A stretch of 10,147 nucleotides of DNA from CAZCDM01 sp964497475 (GCA_964497475.1 CAZCDM010000085.1:1-10147), one strand, 5' to 3'; counted from the stretch's first letter, positions 1 to 6,313 are shown. Numbers and translations: made by a program. The notes: a model not told the origin generated them from the letters alone.

Positions 1-123
1 TGGGAGGATTGTACCCTACGCCAAGTTGAAGTTCAATTTTTCAAGATACCCATAAGGCAGACAATCGTATTATGGCTACCCGCACGGCAGGTCATGTCGG
101 ACAGGATAAAACGGGCCTTCTTG

Positions 124-179
124 TGCCAATTAACCAATCAACTGATCAACCAATTAACCAGTTAACGAATTAACTGTTT
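124..179. repeat. AT-rich array of degenerate 8-bp tandem repeats
   Basis: Six consecutive 8-bp units start at 132, 140, 148, 156, 164 and 172. All begin with AAC and fit the consensus AACBRDTY (examples AACCAATC, AACCAATT). A seventh, weaker unit (TGCCAATT) occupies 124-131. The AAC register is kept without slippage for 48 bp, which is unlikely by chance in a GC-rich genome. The array ends 22 bp before the rnfB start codon, just upstream of its ribosome binding site, so it lies in or next to the rnfB leader. Function is unknown: a slippage-prone minisatellite, a protein-binding array or a dispersed intergenic repeat are all possible. Confidence 0.75.
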
Positions 180-201
180 TTCCCGATCAACGAGGTTCAC
201 C

Positions 202-1122
202 ATGACTCCATTAATGATTGCACTGGCCGCGGCGGTGATGCTGGCCCTGGCGTTGTTTATGGCCTTTGTGCTGGGCTGGGCGAACCAGGCCTTCAAGGTC
301 GAGGTCGACCCCCGTGTCGAAGCCGTTGACGAAGCCCTCCCCGGCGCCAACTGCGGCGGGTGCGGGTACGTCGGCTGCAGCGACTACGCCGAAGCGGTCG
401 TTACCGACGAGAACATCCCCGTGGACCTCTGCCCGGTCGGCGGGGCCGCCTGCGCCGAGAAGATCGCCGAGATCCTCGGGCGCGAGCTGGAAGAATCCTG
501 GCCGTACCGCCCGGCCGTTCACTGTGCCGCCACGCGCGACCAGAAAAAGGGCAAGCACGCCTATCGCGGCGAGCGCACCTGTGCGGCCGCCAACCTCCAG
601 GCCGACATCCAGGGGTGTGTCTATGGCTGCCTGGCCATGGGCGACTGCGTCCGGTCGTGCAACTTCGACGCGATTCATCTCGTCGACGAGAAGGTCGTGG
701 TCGACTACGACAAATGCACCGGCTGCGGGGCGTGTGCCCGTGTCTGCCCGCGAAGCGTGATTTCCATGGTGCCCTTCAAGGCCGAGCAGATGTACGTCGT
801 CGCCTGCAACAACAAGGACTTCGGCAAGGACGTCAAAGCCGTCTGCGAGATCGGCTGCATCGGCTGCAAGGCCTGCACGCGCGTGGCCGAGGGGCTCTTC
901 CAGGTCAAGGACAACGTCGCCCGCATCGACTACGACGACTACCAGCCCGAGGAGATCGAGAAGGAAATGGCCGCCGTGATGGAAAAGTGCCCGATGAAGG
1001 GCATCGTCAAGATCGGCACGCCCAGCGACAAGGACCTCCAGGCCGTCCAGGACGAGGAGATGCCCGATGTCGTCCAAGGCACGTTCGAAACCACAACCGA
1101 CAAGACCGAATGGTGGGGCTGA
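202..1122 (+). CDS. rnfB: RnfB, ferredoxin-type subunit of the Rnf ion-translocating complex
   Basis: RnfB passes electrons between reduced ferredoxin and the membrane Rnf complex, which couples ferredoxin:NAD oxidoreduction to Na+ or H+ transport. The 306-residue protein starts with one membrane helix (about residues 4-26). Next is the RnfB/Fes-type four-cysteine [4Fe-4S] motif C51-x2-C54-x4-C59 with C77. Then come ferredoxin-like cysteine groups: C139/C143/C149/C153, C172-x2-C175-x2-C178-x3-C182-P, and C215/C219/C222/C225 with a late C263-P. This is the long, multi-cluster RnfB type known from anaerobes such as clostridia rather than the short proteobacterial one. The ATG has a GAGG ribosome site at 192-195, 6 nt upstream. 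RnfB is often the last gene of an rnf operon; the other subunits would lie upstream, but the 200 bp visible there contain no rnf gene. The 3' end overlaps the next gene. Confidence 0.95.
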   Translation: MTPLMIALAAAVMLALALFMAFVLGWANQAFKVEVDPRVEAVDEALPGANCGGCGYVGCSDYAEAVVTDENIPVDLCPVGGAACAEKIAEILGRELEESWPYRPAVHCAATRDQKKGKHAYRGERTCAAANLQADIQGCVYGCLAMGDCVRSCNFDAIHLVDEKVVVDYDKCTGCGACARVCPRSVISMVPFKAEQMYVVACNNKDFGKDVKAVCEIGCIGCKACTRVAEGLFQVKDNVARIDYDDYQPEEIEKEMAAVMEKCPMKGIVKIGTPSDKDLQAVQDEEMPDVVQGTFETTTDKTEWWG

Positions 1123-1972
1123 GCCCGCCAGGCCCTGGCCGGAGCGTCTGGCCCGGAAGGTTCTTCGGCTGCTGGCCATCGCCTCGCTTACGCTGCTGGT
1201 GTGCCTCGTGCTGCTGACGTTCTTTCAATCCCGCGTGATGTACCATCCCAGCGCGGAGATCGAGGAGACTCCGGCCGACTGGAGCATGGACTTCCAGGAC
1301 GTCTGGCTGACGACGGTTGATGGCGTGAAGATCCACGGCTGGTACGTTCCCTCGCAGATCAACCCCCGCCGCGGGGCGATGTTGTTTCTGCATGGCAATG
1401 GCGGGAACATCTCGCGTCGCTGCCCGTCGCTGGACCTCTACAGCCGCATGGGTCTGGACGTGCTGATCCTGGACTATCGCGGCTACGGTCGCAGCGAGGG
1501 CAAGCCCACCGAGGCCGGCACGTATCAGGACGCCCAGGCCGGCTGGGCCGAGTTGACCGGCCCGCGGAACATCCCGCCCGAGCAGATCGTCATCTTCGGC
1601 CGATCGATGGGCGGAGCCGTCGCGACCTGGCTGGCGACGCAGCACACCCCGGCCGGGCTGATCGTCGAGTCGTCGTTCACCTCTGCGCCAGACATGGCCC
1701 GGGCGCTATTGCCCCTGCTGCCGCGCTGGCTGTGTCGCTTCCGGTACAACTCCATCGGCCGCATCGGCCAGATCGCCTGCCCGGTGCTGATCGTCCACTC
1801 CAGCGAGGACGATCTCGTGCCCTTCGAGCAGGGCCGGGCGCTGTACGAGGCCGCCCCGCAGCCCAAGACATTCGTCGAGATCCACGGCGGGCACAACGAG
1901 GGCTTCCTCGAATCGATCGATATCTACCGCCCCGCCATCGAGACCTTTTTACATGGCGTCCTGGGCGACTGA
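1067..1972 (+). CDS. Membrane-anchored alpha/beta hydrolase (BEM46/YfhR-like)
   Basis: A serine hydrolase of the alpha/beta fold, of the family containing BEM46/ABHD13 and YfhR; the substrate cannot be told from sequence. The 301-residue protein has a basic, proline-rich N-terminus and one hydrophobic helix (about residues 32-53), then a catalytic domain probably held on the outer face of the membrane. Visible motifs are the oxyanion-hole HGNGGN (109-114), DYRGYGRSEG (136-145), the nucleophile elbow GRSMGG with Ser180, an acidic residue at Asp248 or Asp249, and His276 in GGHNEGF, completing the triad. The ATG lies inside rnfB in another frame, 56 bp before the rnfB stop, and has a strong GAGGAG site at 1054-1059. 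That supports this start and implies coupled translation with rnfB. No functional link to Rnf is known. Confidence 0.9.
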   Translation: MSSKARSKPQPTRPNGGAEPARPWPERLARKVLRLLAIASLTLLVCLVLLTFFQSRVMYHPSAEIEETPADWSMDFQDVWLTTVDGVKIHGWYVPSQINPRRGAMLFLHGNGGNISRRCPSLDLYSRMGLDVLILDYRGYGRSEGKPTEAGTYQDAQAGWAELTGPRNIPPEQIVIFGRSMGGAVATWLATQHTPAGLIVESSFTSAPDMARALLPLLPRWLCRFRYNSIGRIGQIACPVLIVHSSEDDLVPFEQGRALYEAAPQPKTFVEIHGGHNEGFLESIDIYRPAIETFLHGVLGD

Positions 1973-1990
1973 TCCGCCTGGCGGGATGGC

Positions 1991-2026
1991 AGCCCAGCCG
2001 CACGGAACATGACAGCGTCCTGGGCT
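1991..2026. other. Weak inverted repeat between convergent genes
   Basis: AGCCCAG (1991-1997) can pair with CTGGGCT (2020-2026) across a 22-nt loop in the 61-bp gap between the convergent hydrolase and serS genes. There is no U-run on either side, so a classical intrinsic terminator is not supported. It may be a bidirectional 3'-end structure or chance pairing. The right arm also lies in an 11-bp direct repeat (GCGTCCTGGGC at 1956-1966 and 2015-2025). Confidence 0.25.
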
Positions 2027-2033
2027 CGTAGCC

Positions 2034-3305
2034 TTACGCAGGCGTGATGGCTTCCAGGCCGTTCATGTACGGCCGCAGTGCTTCGGGGATGCGCACGCTG
2101 CCGTCAGACTGCTGATTGATTTCGATCAGCGGGATGAGGATGCGTGGGCTGGCGATAACGGTGTTGTTCAGCGTGTGGACGTGCTGGACATTGCCCGCCT
2201 CGTCACGGTAGCGCAGGTTCAGCCGGCGGGCCTGGAAGTCGTGGAAGCGGCTGGCCGAGTGCGTCTCGCCGTAGCTCTCGCGGCTGGGCATCCAGGTTTC
2301 AATGTCGAACATGCGGACCTTGCCCTGGCCCATGTCGCCGGTGCAGACTTCGATCAGGCGGTAGGGCAGCTCGAGGGCAGCCAGGACCTCTTCGGCGTTG
2401 GCGATGATTTCCTCGTGCAGGGCCGCGGAGGTCTCCGCGTCGGCCGGGCCGAGGACGACCTGTTCGACCTTGTCGAAGTAGTGGATCCGGTACAGGCCGG
2501 AGGTATCCTTCCCGGCCGCTCCGGCCTCGCGGCGGAAGCAGGTCGACAGGGCGCAATAGTTCAGCGGCAGTTGGGGCTCGTCGAGAATTTCGTCTTTGTG
2601 GTAGGCCGTCAGCGAAACCTCCGCCGTGCCGACCAGCGCCTGGTTGTCGCGCTCGGCGAGGTAAGCCTGGTCCCGCCCGACGGGGAAATACCCCGTGCCT
2701 TCCATGATCTCCTCGTTGACCAGCACGGGCACGGTCATCGGCACGTAACCGCGGGCGACGATGCGATCCATCGCCAGACGCAGCACCGCCTGGTGCAGCA
2801 TGCAGCCGGCGCCCTTGAGGATGAAGTTCCGGCTGCCGGCGAGCTTGACCGCTCGCGGGATGTCGATGATGTCCAGCGCCTCGCCGAGTTCGACGTGGTC
2901 TTTGATTTCAAAGTCGAATTGCGGAATCTCGCCGACGCGGCGGACCTCGACGTTCTGCTCTTCGCTCTCGCCGATGGGGACTTCCGGGGCGGGGGGCATG
3001 GGCACGAGCAGCATCAGCTCATCGAAGGTCGGCTCGAGCTCGGCGATGGTATCCTCGGCCTGCCTGGCCTGGGTTTTCAGCCGGGCCATGTCCTCGATGG
3101 CGGCCTGCTTTTCATCGCCCTGGAGCTGGGCGATCTCCTTGCCGGCGGCGTTCTGCTTTGTCTTGATGTCCTGCAGCGTGCGGCGGGCGTCGAGGAGTTT
3201 TTCATCGACAGCCAGCAGCTCGTCGATGTCAATGGTCATGTTCTTCTGCTGCGCGACGGTGCGGAAGAGTTCCGGCTCGTCGCGAATCCATTTGATGTCA
3301 ATCAT
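2034..3305 (-). CDS. serS: Seryl-tRNA synthetase
   Basis: Charges tRNA-Ser (and tRNA-Sec where present) with serine in the cytoplasm. The 423-residue length is normal. The N-terminal tRNA-binding arm is a charged helical coiled coil (about residues 31-95), followed by a class II catalytic core. The serine-pocket motif GTAEVSL (226-232) is present, and class II motif 2 reads FRREAG from Phe257 then GLYRIHYFDKVE. Motif 3 contains LNNTVIASPR (379-388). Two positions depart from the usual bacterial text: HYF instead of HQF in motif 2, and NNTVIASPR where most bacteria have NGSG(L/A)A-type sequence ending GR. The core arginines are kept, so the enzyme is probably active and simply from a divergent lineage. 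The ATG is preceded on the minus strand by AAAGGAT at a suitable distance. It converges with the hydrolase gene and diverges from asd. Confidence 0.96.
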   Translation of the reverse strand: MIDIKWIRDEPELFRTVAQQKNMTIDIDELLAVDEKLLDARRTLQDIKTKQNAAGKEIAQLQGDEKQAAIEDMARLKTQARQAEDTIAELEPTFDELMLLVPMPPAPEVPIGESEEQNVEVRRVGEIPQFDFEIKDHVELGEALDIIDIPRAVKLAGSRNFILKGAGCMLHQAVLRLAMDRIVARGYVPMTVPVLVNEEIMEGTGYFPVGRDQAYLAERDNQALVGTAEVSLTAYHKDEILDEPQLPLNYCALSTCFRREAGAAGKDTSGLYRIHYFDKVEQVVLGPADAETSAALHEEIIANAEEVLAALELPYRLIEVCTGDMGQGKVRMFDIETWMPSRESYGETHSASRFHDFQARRLNLRYRDEAGNVQHVHTLNNTVIASPRILIPLIEINQQSDGSVRIPEALRPYMNGLEAITPA

Positions 3306-3325
3306 GGTCGATCCTTTGTGTGCTG

Positions 3326-3343
3326 TCGGCCGGGCCCGGCCGA
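3326..3343. promoter_or_regulatory. Perfect 18-bp GC palindrome in the serS leader
   Basis: TCGGCCGGGCCCGGCCGA is identical to its own reverse complement over all 18 bases. It lies 20 bp upstream of the serS start, in the 195-bp divergent serS-asd region. It could be a protein-binding operator or a leader structure, although a perfect palindrome without a loop makes a poor RNA hairpin. GC-only palindromes arise more easily in high-GC DNA, so function is uncertain. Confidence 0.35.
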
Positions 3344-3411
3344 GGGACTCTACACCTTATCGGATGAATCGCCCGGCAGAAAGTCCAATTCCCGGCCGGG
3401 GAGTATCCGGT

Positions 3412-3439
3412 TTGATGATCGGCTGAAATGTGGTAGACT
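3412..3439 (+). promoter_or_regulatory. Candidate sigma-70 promoter of asd
   Basis: TTGATG (3412-3417), a 16-bp spacer and TAGACT (3434-3439) each match four of six consensus bases. Transcription would begin near 3446, giving a leader of about 55 nt to the asd ATG. Confidence 0.4.
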
Positions 3440-3500
3440 CTTCGCCCCGGCCCGGCGGATTGGCCCGCCCGGCCTGGATACTCCAGACAAGGACCAGACG

Positions 3501-4511
3501 ATGTCTCGCAACGTAGCCATCATGGGTGCCACCGGCGCGGTCGGCACGGAATTTCTGCGGATTCTCGAGCAGCGGAACTTTGCCATGGACAGCCTCAAGC
3601 TGCTGGCCAGCGAACGCAGCGCAGGTAAGAAGCTGCCCTTCGCCGGCGAGGAGCTGACCGTCGAGCTGCTGTGCGACGAGAGCTTCCAGGGCGTGGACCT
3701 GGTGCTCGCCTCGGCCGGCGGGTCGCTGAGCAAGCAGTTCGCCCCGGCCGTCCGCAAGGCCGGCGCGGTCATGGTCGATAACACCTCCGCCTTCCGCATG
3801 GACCCGGCCGTGCCGCTGGTCGTCCCGGAAGTCAACCCCGAGGACATCGCGGCCCACGACGGCATCATCGCCAACCCCAACTGCAGCACGATCATCATGA
3901 ACGTGCCGGTCTGGCCGCTGCACAAGGTTAACCCCATCCGGCGGATCGTGGTCAGCACCTACCAGGCTGCCAGCGGCGCCGGCGCCGCGGCCATGGAAGA
4001 ACTCAAGGTCGGCTGCCGGGCCCTGCTCGACGGCGAGCCCTTCGAGCCGAAGGTCCTGCCCCACCCGGCCGCGTTCAACGTCTTCAGCCATAACTCCAAG
4101 GTCGGCCCGGACGGCTACAACGAGGAAGAGACCAAGATGGTCCGCGAGACGCGGAAGATTTTCCACTGCGAGGAGATTCTCGTCGCCGCGACCTGCGTTC
4201 GCGTGCCGGTCCTGCGGGCCCACTCCGAGAGCATCAACATCGAGTTCACCAATCCGATGAGCGAGCAGCAGGTGTGCGACATCCTCGCCGATGCCCCGGG
4301 CGTGAAGATCGTCGACGATCGCGAGAACAGCTACTTCCCCATGCCGCTGGACGCCAGCGACCAGGACGACATCCTCGTGGGCCGCATTCGGCAGGACATC
4401 TCCCAGCCGGACGGGCGCGGGATCGAGATGTTCGTCGCCGGCGACCAGATCCGCAAAGGTGCCGCCCTCAACGCGGTGCAGATCGCCGAGATGCTGGCCG
4501 ACAAACTTTGA
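3501..4511 (+). CDS. asd: Aspartate-semialdehyde dehydrogenase
   Basis: Reduces L-aspartyl-4-phosphate to L-aspartate-4-semialdehyde with NADPH, the branch-point step towards lysine and diaminopimelate (peptidoglycan), threonine and methionine; cytoplasmic. The 336-residue length is typical. The N-terminal NADP fold has GATGAVG (9-15). The catalytic cysteine is Cys128 in NPNCST, followed by the YQAASGAG segment (154-161) and the general base His241 in HSESINIEF. No key residue is missing. The reading frame is open far upstream, antisense to serS, but the ATG at 3501 with AAGGA at 3489-3493 and the family-typical N-terminus fix the start. It is divergent from serS. A promoter for the next gene overlaps its stop codon. 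Confidence 0.96.
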   Translation: MSRNVAIMGATGAVGTEFLRILEQRNFAMDSLKLLASERSAGKKLPFAGEELTVELLCDESFQGVDLVLASAGGSLSKQFAPAVRKAGAVMVDNTSAFRMDPAVPLVVPEVNPEDIAAHDGIIANPNCSTIIMNVPVWPLHKVNPIRRIVVSTYQAASGAGAAAMEELKVGCRALLDGEPFEPKVLPHPAAFNVFSHNSKVGPDGYNEEETKMVRETRKIFHCEEILVAATCVRVPVLRAHSESINIEFTNPMSEQQVCDILADAPGVKIVDDRENSYFPMPLDASDQDDILVGRIRQDISQPDGRGIEMFVAGDQIRKGAALNAVQIAEMLADKL

Positions 4512-4536
4512 CCACAAGCCCAGGGCAAGGTACAAT
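4508..4536 (+). promoter_or_regulatory. Strong sigma-70 promoter of the VapB-like antitoxin
   Basis: TTGACC (4508-4513) and TACAAT (4531-4536) are separated by exactly 17 bp, each matching five of six consensus bases. The -35 box overlaps the asd stop codon (4509-4511). The predicted start site near 4543 leaves only about 3 nt before the antitoxin ATG, so the mRNA would be almost leaderless. Confidence 0.6.
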
Positions 4537-4545
4537 GGGATCAGG

Positions 4546-4761
4546 ATGAAAGACCTGACTCTCAAACTTCCTGACGACCTTGAGATTCAGCTCGACGAGC
4601 TCAGCCGACAGCAGCATCGCCCGGCCGATGAAATCGCGGTGGATCTCTTGCTGGGAAGTCTCCGGGCGAGCCGTTTTTGCGAGCTACGTCGCGAATCGCT
4701 TGAAGCCCTCGGAACGCATGTCGCCTCGACGGACCAGGAGGCCTTTGACGAAATCTCGTGA
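4546..4761 (+). CDS. VapB/FitA-like ribbon-helix-helix antitoxin
   Basis: A 71-residue protein of the size and make-up of antitoxins of VapBC-type modules. The N-terminal segment MKDLTLKLPDDLEIQLDELS has the short beta strand then helix of a ribbon-helix-helix DNA-binding domain (about residues 1-45). The polar C-terminal tail would wrap the toxin. Such proteins dimerise, repress their own promoter and neutralise the PIN ribonuclease. The gene overlaps the toxin start in GTGA (4758-4761), the usual coupled antitoxin-toxin arrangement. No clear ribosome site is seen; the start is chosen from the canonical N-terminus and promoter position. Its cognate toxin is truncated, so it may be an orphan kept as a regulator or in decay. 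The family is inferred from size, pattern and neighbour, not from strict motifs. Confidence 0.75.
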   Translation: MKDLTLKLPDDLEIQLDELSRQQHRPADEIAVDLLLGSLRASRFCELRRESLEALGTHVASTDQEAFDEIS

Positions 4762-4955
4762 AGGTTGTCGTCGATACAAATGTTCTCTATGCCGCCTTCG
4801 TTTCAGCTGAAGGAACGTGCGCCCGCGTTCTTGCGTTCCTGATTGAAGCACGCGGCCTGGCTCTCTCGCCTAGGCCTTTCTGGATTCGCTTCCGTAGACA
4901 GCAAGGCCTTGCGGGCAGCGATGAATTGCAGCGGGGCCTTGGCAACGGGCCTTGA
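4758..4955 (+). pseudogene. Truncated VapC-type PIN-domain toxin (N-terminal fragment)
   Basis: VapC toxins are Mg2+-dependent ribonucleases that stop translation. The first 38 residues (4758-4871), starting MKVVVDTNVLYAAF with the first catalytic acid Asp6, look like the N-terminus of a PIN toxin of the COG1569-like type, normally about 130-140 residues. After LALSP the sequence changes to an arginine/glycine-rich tail unlike PIN and stops at residue 65. The remaining acidic active-site residues are absent, so ribonuclease activity is not expected. I found no continuation of the domain in the other two forward frames, so this is a deletion or replacement rather than a simple frameshift. The GTG start overlaps the antitoxin stop by 4 bp. 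The downstream tail carries the probable promoter of the next gene. Confidence 0.75.
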
Positions 4956-4968
4956 TGAGCTGTAGAAT
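4939..4968 (+). promoter_or_regulatory. Candidate sigma-70 promoter of the sugar-phosphate transferase gene
   Basis: TTGGCA (4939-4944) and TAGAAT (4963-4968) are separated by 18 bp, each matching five of six consensus bases. The predicted start at 4975-4976 coincides with an ATG at 4976, so a leaderless transcript is possible. The site lies mostly within the non-PIN tail of the truncated toxin. Confidence 0.5.
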
Positions 4969-4975
4969 GATGGCC

Positions 4976-6196
4976 ATGAGCATCGCTACGGTCATCACGC
5001 AGAATCATACGCTGGTTGAGGTTCTGGGGCGACACTGGTGGATTGCGTTGCTGGCGTTTGGTATTTCGCTGCTGGCCACGCCGATTTTCCGCTGGGTGGC
5101 CTACCGGACCAAAACCGTCGACCGCCCGGATGACTTGCTCAAGCCCCACGGCCGGCCGGTGGCGTACCTCGGCGGGCTGGGCATCTGCAGCGGCCTGCTG
5201 GGCGGGCTGATCGTCTACCTCTTCACCATGCCCGGTGCGTGGGATCACTGGCAGAGCCTCGGCGAGCAGCTTACGGGGCTGGACTGGCTGGCCCTATCGA
5301 CCAATCCGTTGTGGAATGTTCTGGCCATTACCGTGGCCAGCCTGCTGATTACTCTGGTGGGCCTGCTGGATGACGTCAAAGACATCCGCCCGAAGACCAA
5401 AGTTCTCGGCCAGGTCGTTGCTGCGGCGGTCCTGCTGTTCGGCGGGGTCGGCACGCATCTTCTGGAGGCGGTCAGTTCGCCTCTGGACATTGCCCCGCCG
5501 CTGGGACTGATGATTCCCCTCAGTTCCCTGCTGTGCCTCATGCTGGTGATTTCCACCTGCAACGCGGCGAACTTGCTCGACGGACTCGACGGCCTGTGCG
5601 GGGGCGTGACGGCGATCATCGCCTTGGGGTTCCTTGCCCTGGCGGCCTGGCTGGGCACCTGGGGGCGGTTCCCGGGCACGGACGAGCTGCGCGTGGCGCT
5701 TTGCCTGGCCATGGTCGGCGGCATCGTGGGCTTCCTGCCATACAACATTCCCCCGGCGAGCATCTTCATGGGTGACGCCGGCAGCATGCTGCTGGGGTTT
5801 TTCGTGGCGACCATGGTTACCCTCTTCAGCCAGGAAGGCTCGCTGCGGTGGGTCATGGCCGCGGTGGTGGTCTTCGGCCTGCCGATTCTCGATACCGCCC
5901 TGGCCGTCGTACGACGTCTGCGGGCTGGCGTGAGCATCTTCACCGGCGACCGCAGCCATCTTTACGATCAGCTCGTCGACCGCGGCATGACGGTCAAGCA
6001 GGTGGTCGTGCTGTTTTACGTTCTGGCGATGGCCTTTGCCGTTCTGGGCGTCACCGGTGCGATCTCCATGCGCAATCGCTATGCCGTCATTTTGTACGCC
6101 ATCGTGCTGCTCGTAGCCTGGACCTTTTTTGGTATATTGGGCATGATCAATCCGCTTCCCAAACAATCGGACTCATCGGACGACAAGGGCAGTTGA
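4976..6196 (+). CDS. WecA/MraY-like polyprenyl-phosphate sugar-1-phosphate transferase (GT4-like)
   Basis: An integral membrane enzyme that transfers a sugar-1-phosphate from a UDP-sugar to undecaprenyl phosphate, the first lipid-linked step in glycan assembly (O-antigen, teichoic acid or exopolysaccharide). It is about 406 residues with roughly ten hydrophobic segments. Family motifs in order: Asp132-Asp133 in GLLDDVKDI, NAANLLDGLDGL (196-207), the catalytic MGDAGS with Asp267, GLPILDT, and GDRSHLYDQL (about 324-333). In the last motif the first His of the WecA-type loop is kept but the following residues are Tyr-Asp rather than His-His. It resembles WecA/TagO more than MraY. The start is uncertain: ATGs at 4955, 4967, 4970 and 4976 are in frame and none has a ribosome site. 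I prefer 4976 because it coincides with the predicted transcript start and removes a methionine-rich, unlikely N-terminus. ATG 4955 overlaps the toxin stop (TGATG), so coupling is an alternative. Confidence 0.9.
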   Translation: MSIATVITQNHTLVEVLGRHWWIALLAFGISLLATPIFRWVAYRTKTVDRPDDLLKPHGRPVAYLGGLGICSGLLGGLIVYLFTMPGAWDHWQSLGEQLTGLDWLALSTNPLWNVLAITVASLLITLVGLLDDVKDIRPKTKVLGQVVAAAVLLFGGVGTHLLEAVSSPLDIAPPLGLMIPLSSLLCLMLVISTCNAANLLDGLDGLCGGVTAIIALGFLALAAWLGTWGRFPGTDELRVALCLAMVGGIVGFLPYNIPPASIFMGDAGSMLLGFFVATMVTLFSQEGSLRWVMAAVVVFGLPILDTALAVVRRLRAGVSIFTGDRSHLYDQLVDRGMTVKQVVVLFYVLAMAFAVLGVTGAISMRNRYAVILYAIVLLVAWTFFGILGMINPLPKQSDSSDDKGS

Positions 6197-6263
6197 GTCC
6201 CTATGGGGTTTCTCCTGTAGAAGCCTGCGGATTCCGCCGAAAATCATCATAGCATCTTCTGTT

Positions 6264-6283
6264 TTGACAGGGTCGGTTCCCTG
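6264..6283 (+). promoter_or_regulatory. Perfect -35 box with adjacent hairpin before the dehydratase gene
   Basis: TTGACA at 6264-6269 matches the sigma-70 -35 consensus perfectly. The best -10 at proper spacing (TCCAGT, 6287-6292) matches poorly. An inverted repeat, CAGGG (6268-6272) with CCCTG (6279-6283), overlaps the -35 box and lies in the spacer, where a repressor could bind. This suggests a weak or activator-dependent internal promoter in the 117-bp gap, but it may be coincidental. Confidence 0.3.
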
Positions 6284-6313
6284 CCTTCCAGTGGAAAGAG
6301 TACAGCACCCTCC

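Noticed and set aside
1..165. Frame open from the first base to a TAA in the repeat array, possibly the end of an upstream gene.
   Set aside because: The translation shows no similarity to an Rnf subunit or other family I know, and the last part is repeat sequence. A truncated upstream gene cannot be excluded but is not supported.
124..179. CRISPR array.
   Set aside because: Units are 8 bp long and contiguous, with no spacers.
211..1179. Long minus-strand reading frame opposite rnfB.
   Set aside because: Composition is that of an antisense shadow in GC-rich DNA, with no recognisable domain, while the plus strand encodes a clear RnfB.
1944..1952. T-run near the end of the hydrolase as an intrinsic terminator.
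   Set aside because: It lies inside the coding region and no stable GC stem precedes it.
2175..3500. Plus-strand frame open upstream of the asd ATG, suggesting a 778-residue fusion.
   Set aside because: This part is antisense to serS and has no domain; the asd ATG has its own ribosome site and the family-typical N-terminus.
6123..6141. T-run followed by TATATT as a promoter within the transferase gene.
   Set aside because: It encodes conserved-looking membrane residues of the last helix, has no good -35, and points to no gene start within about 170 bp.
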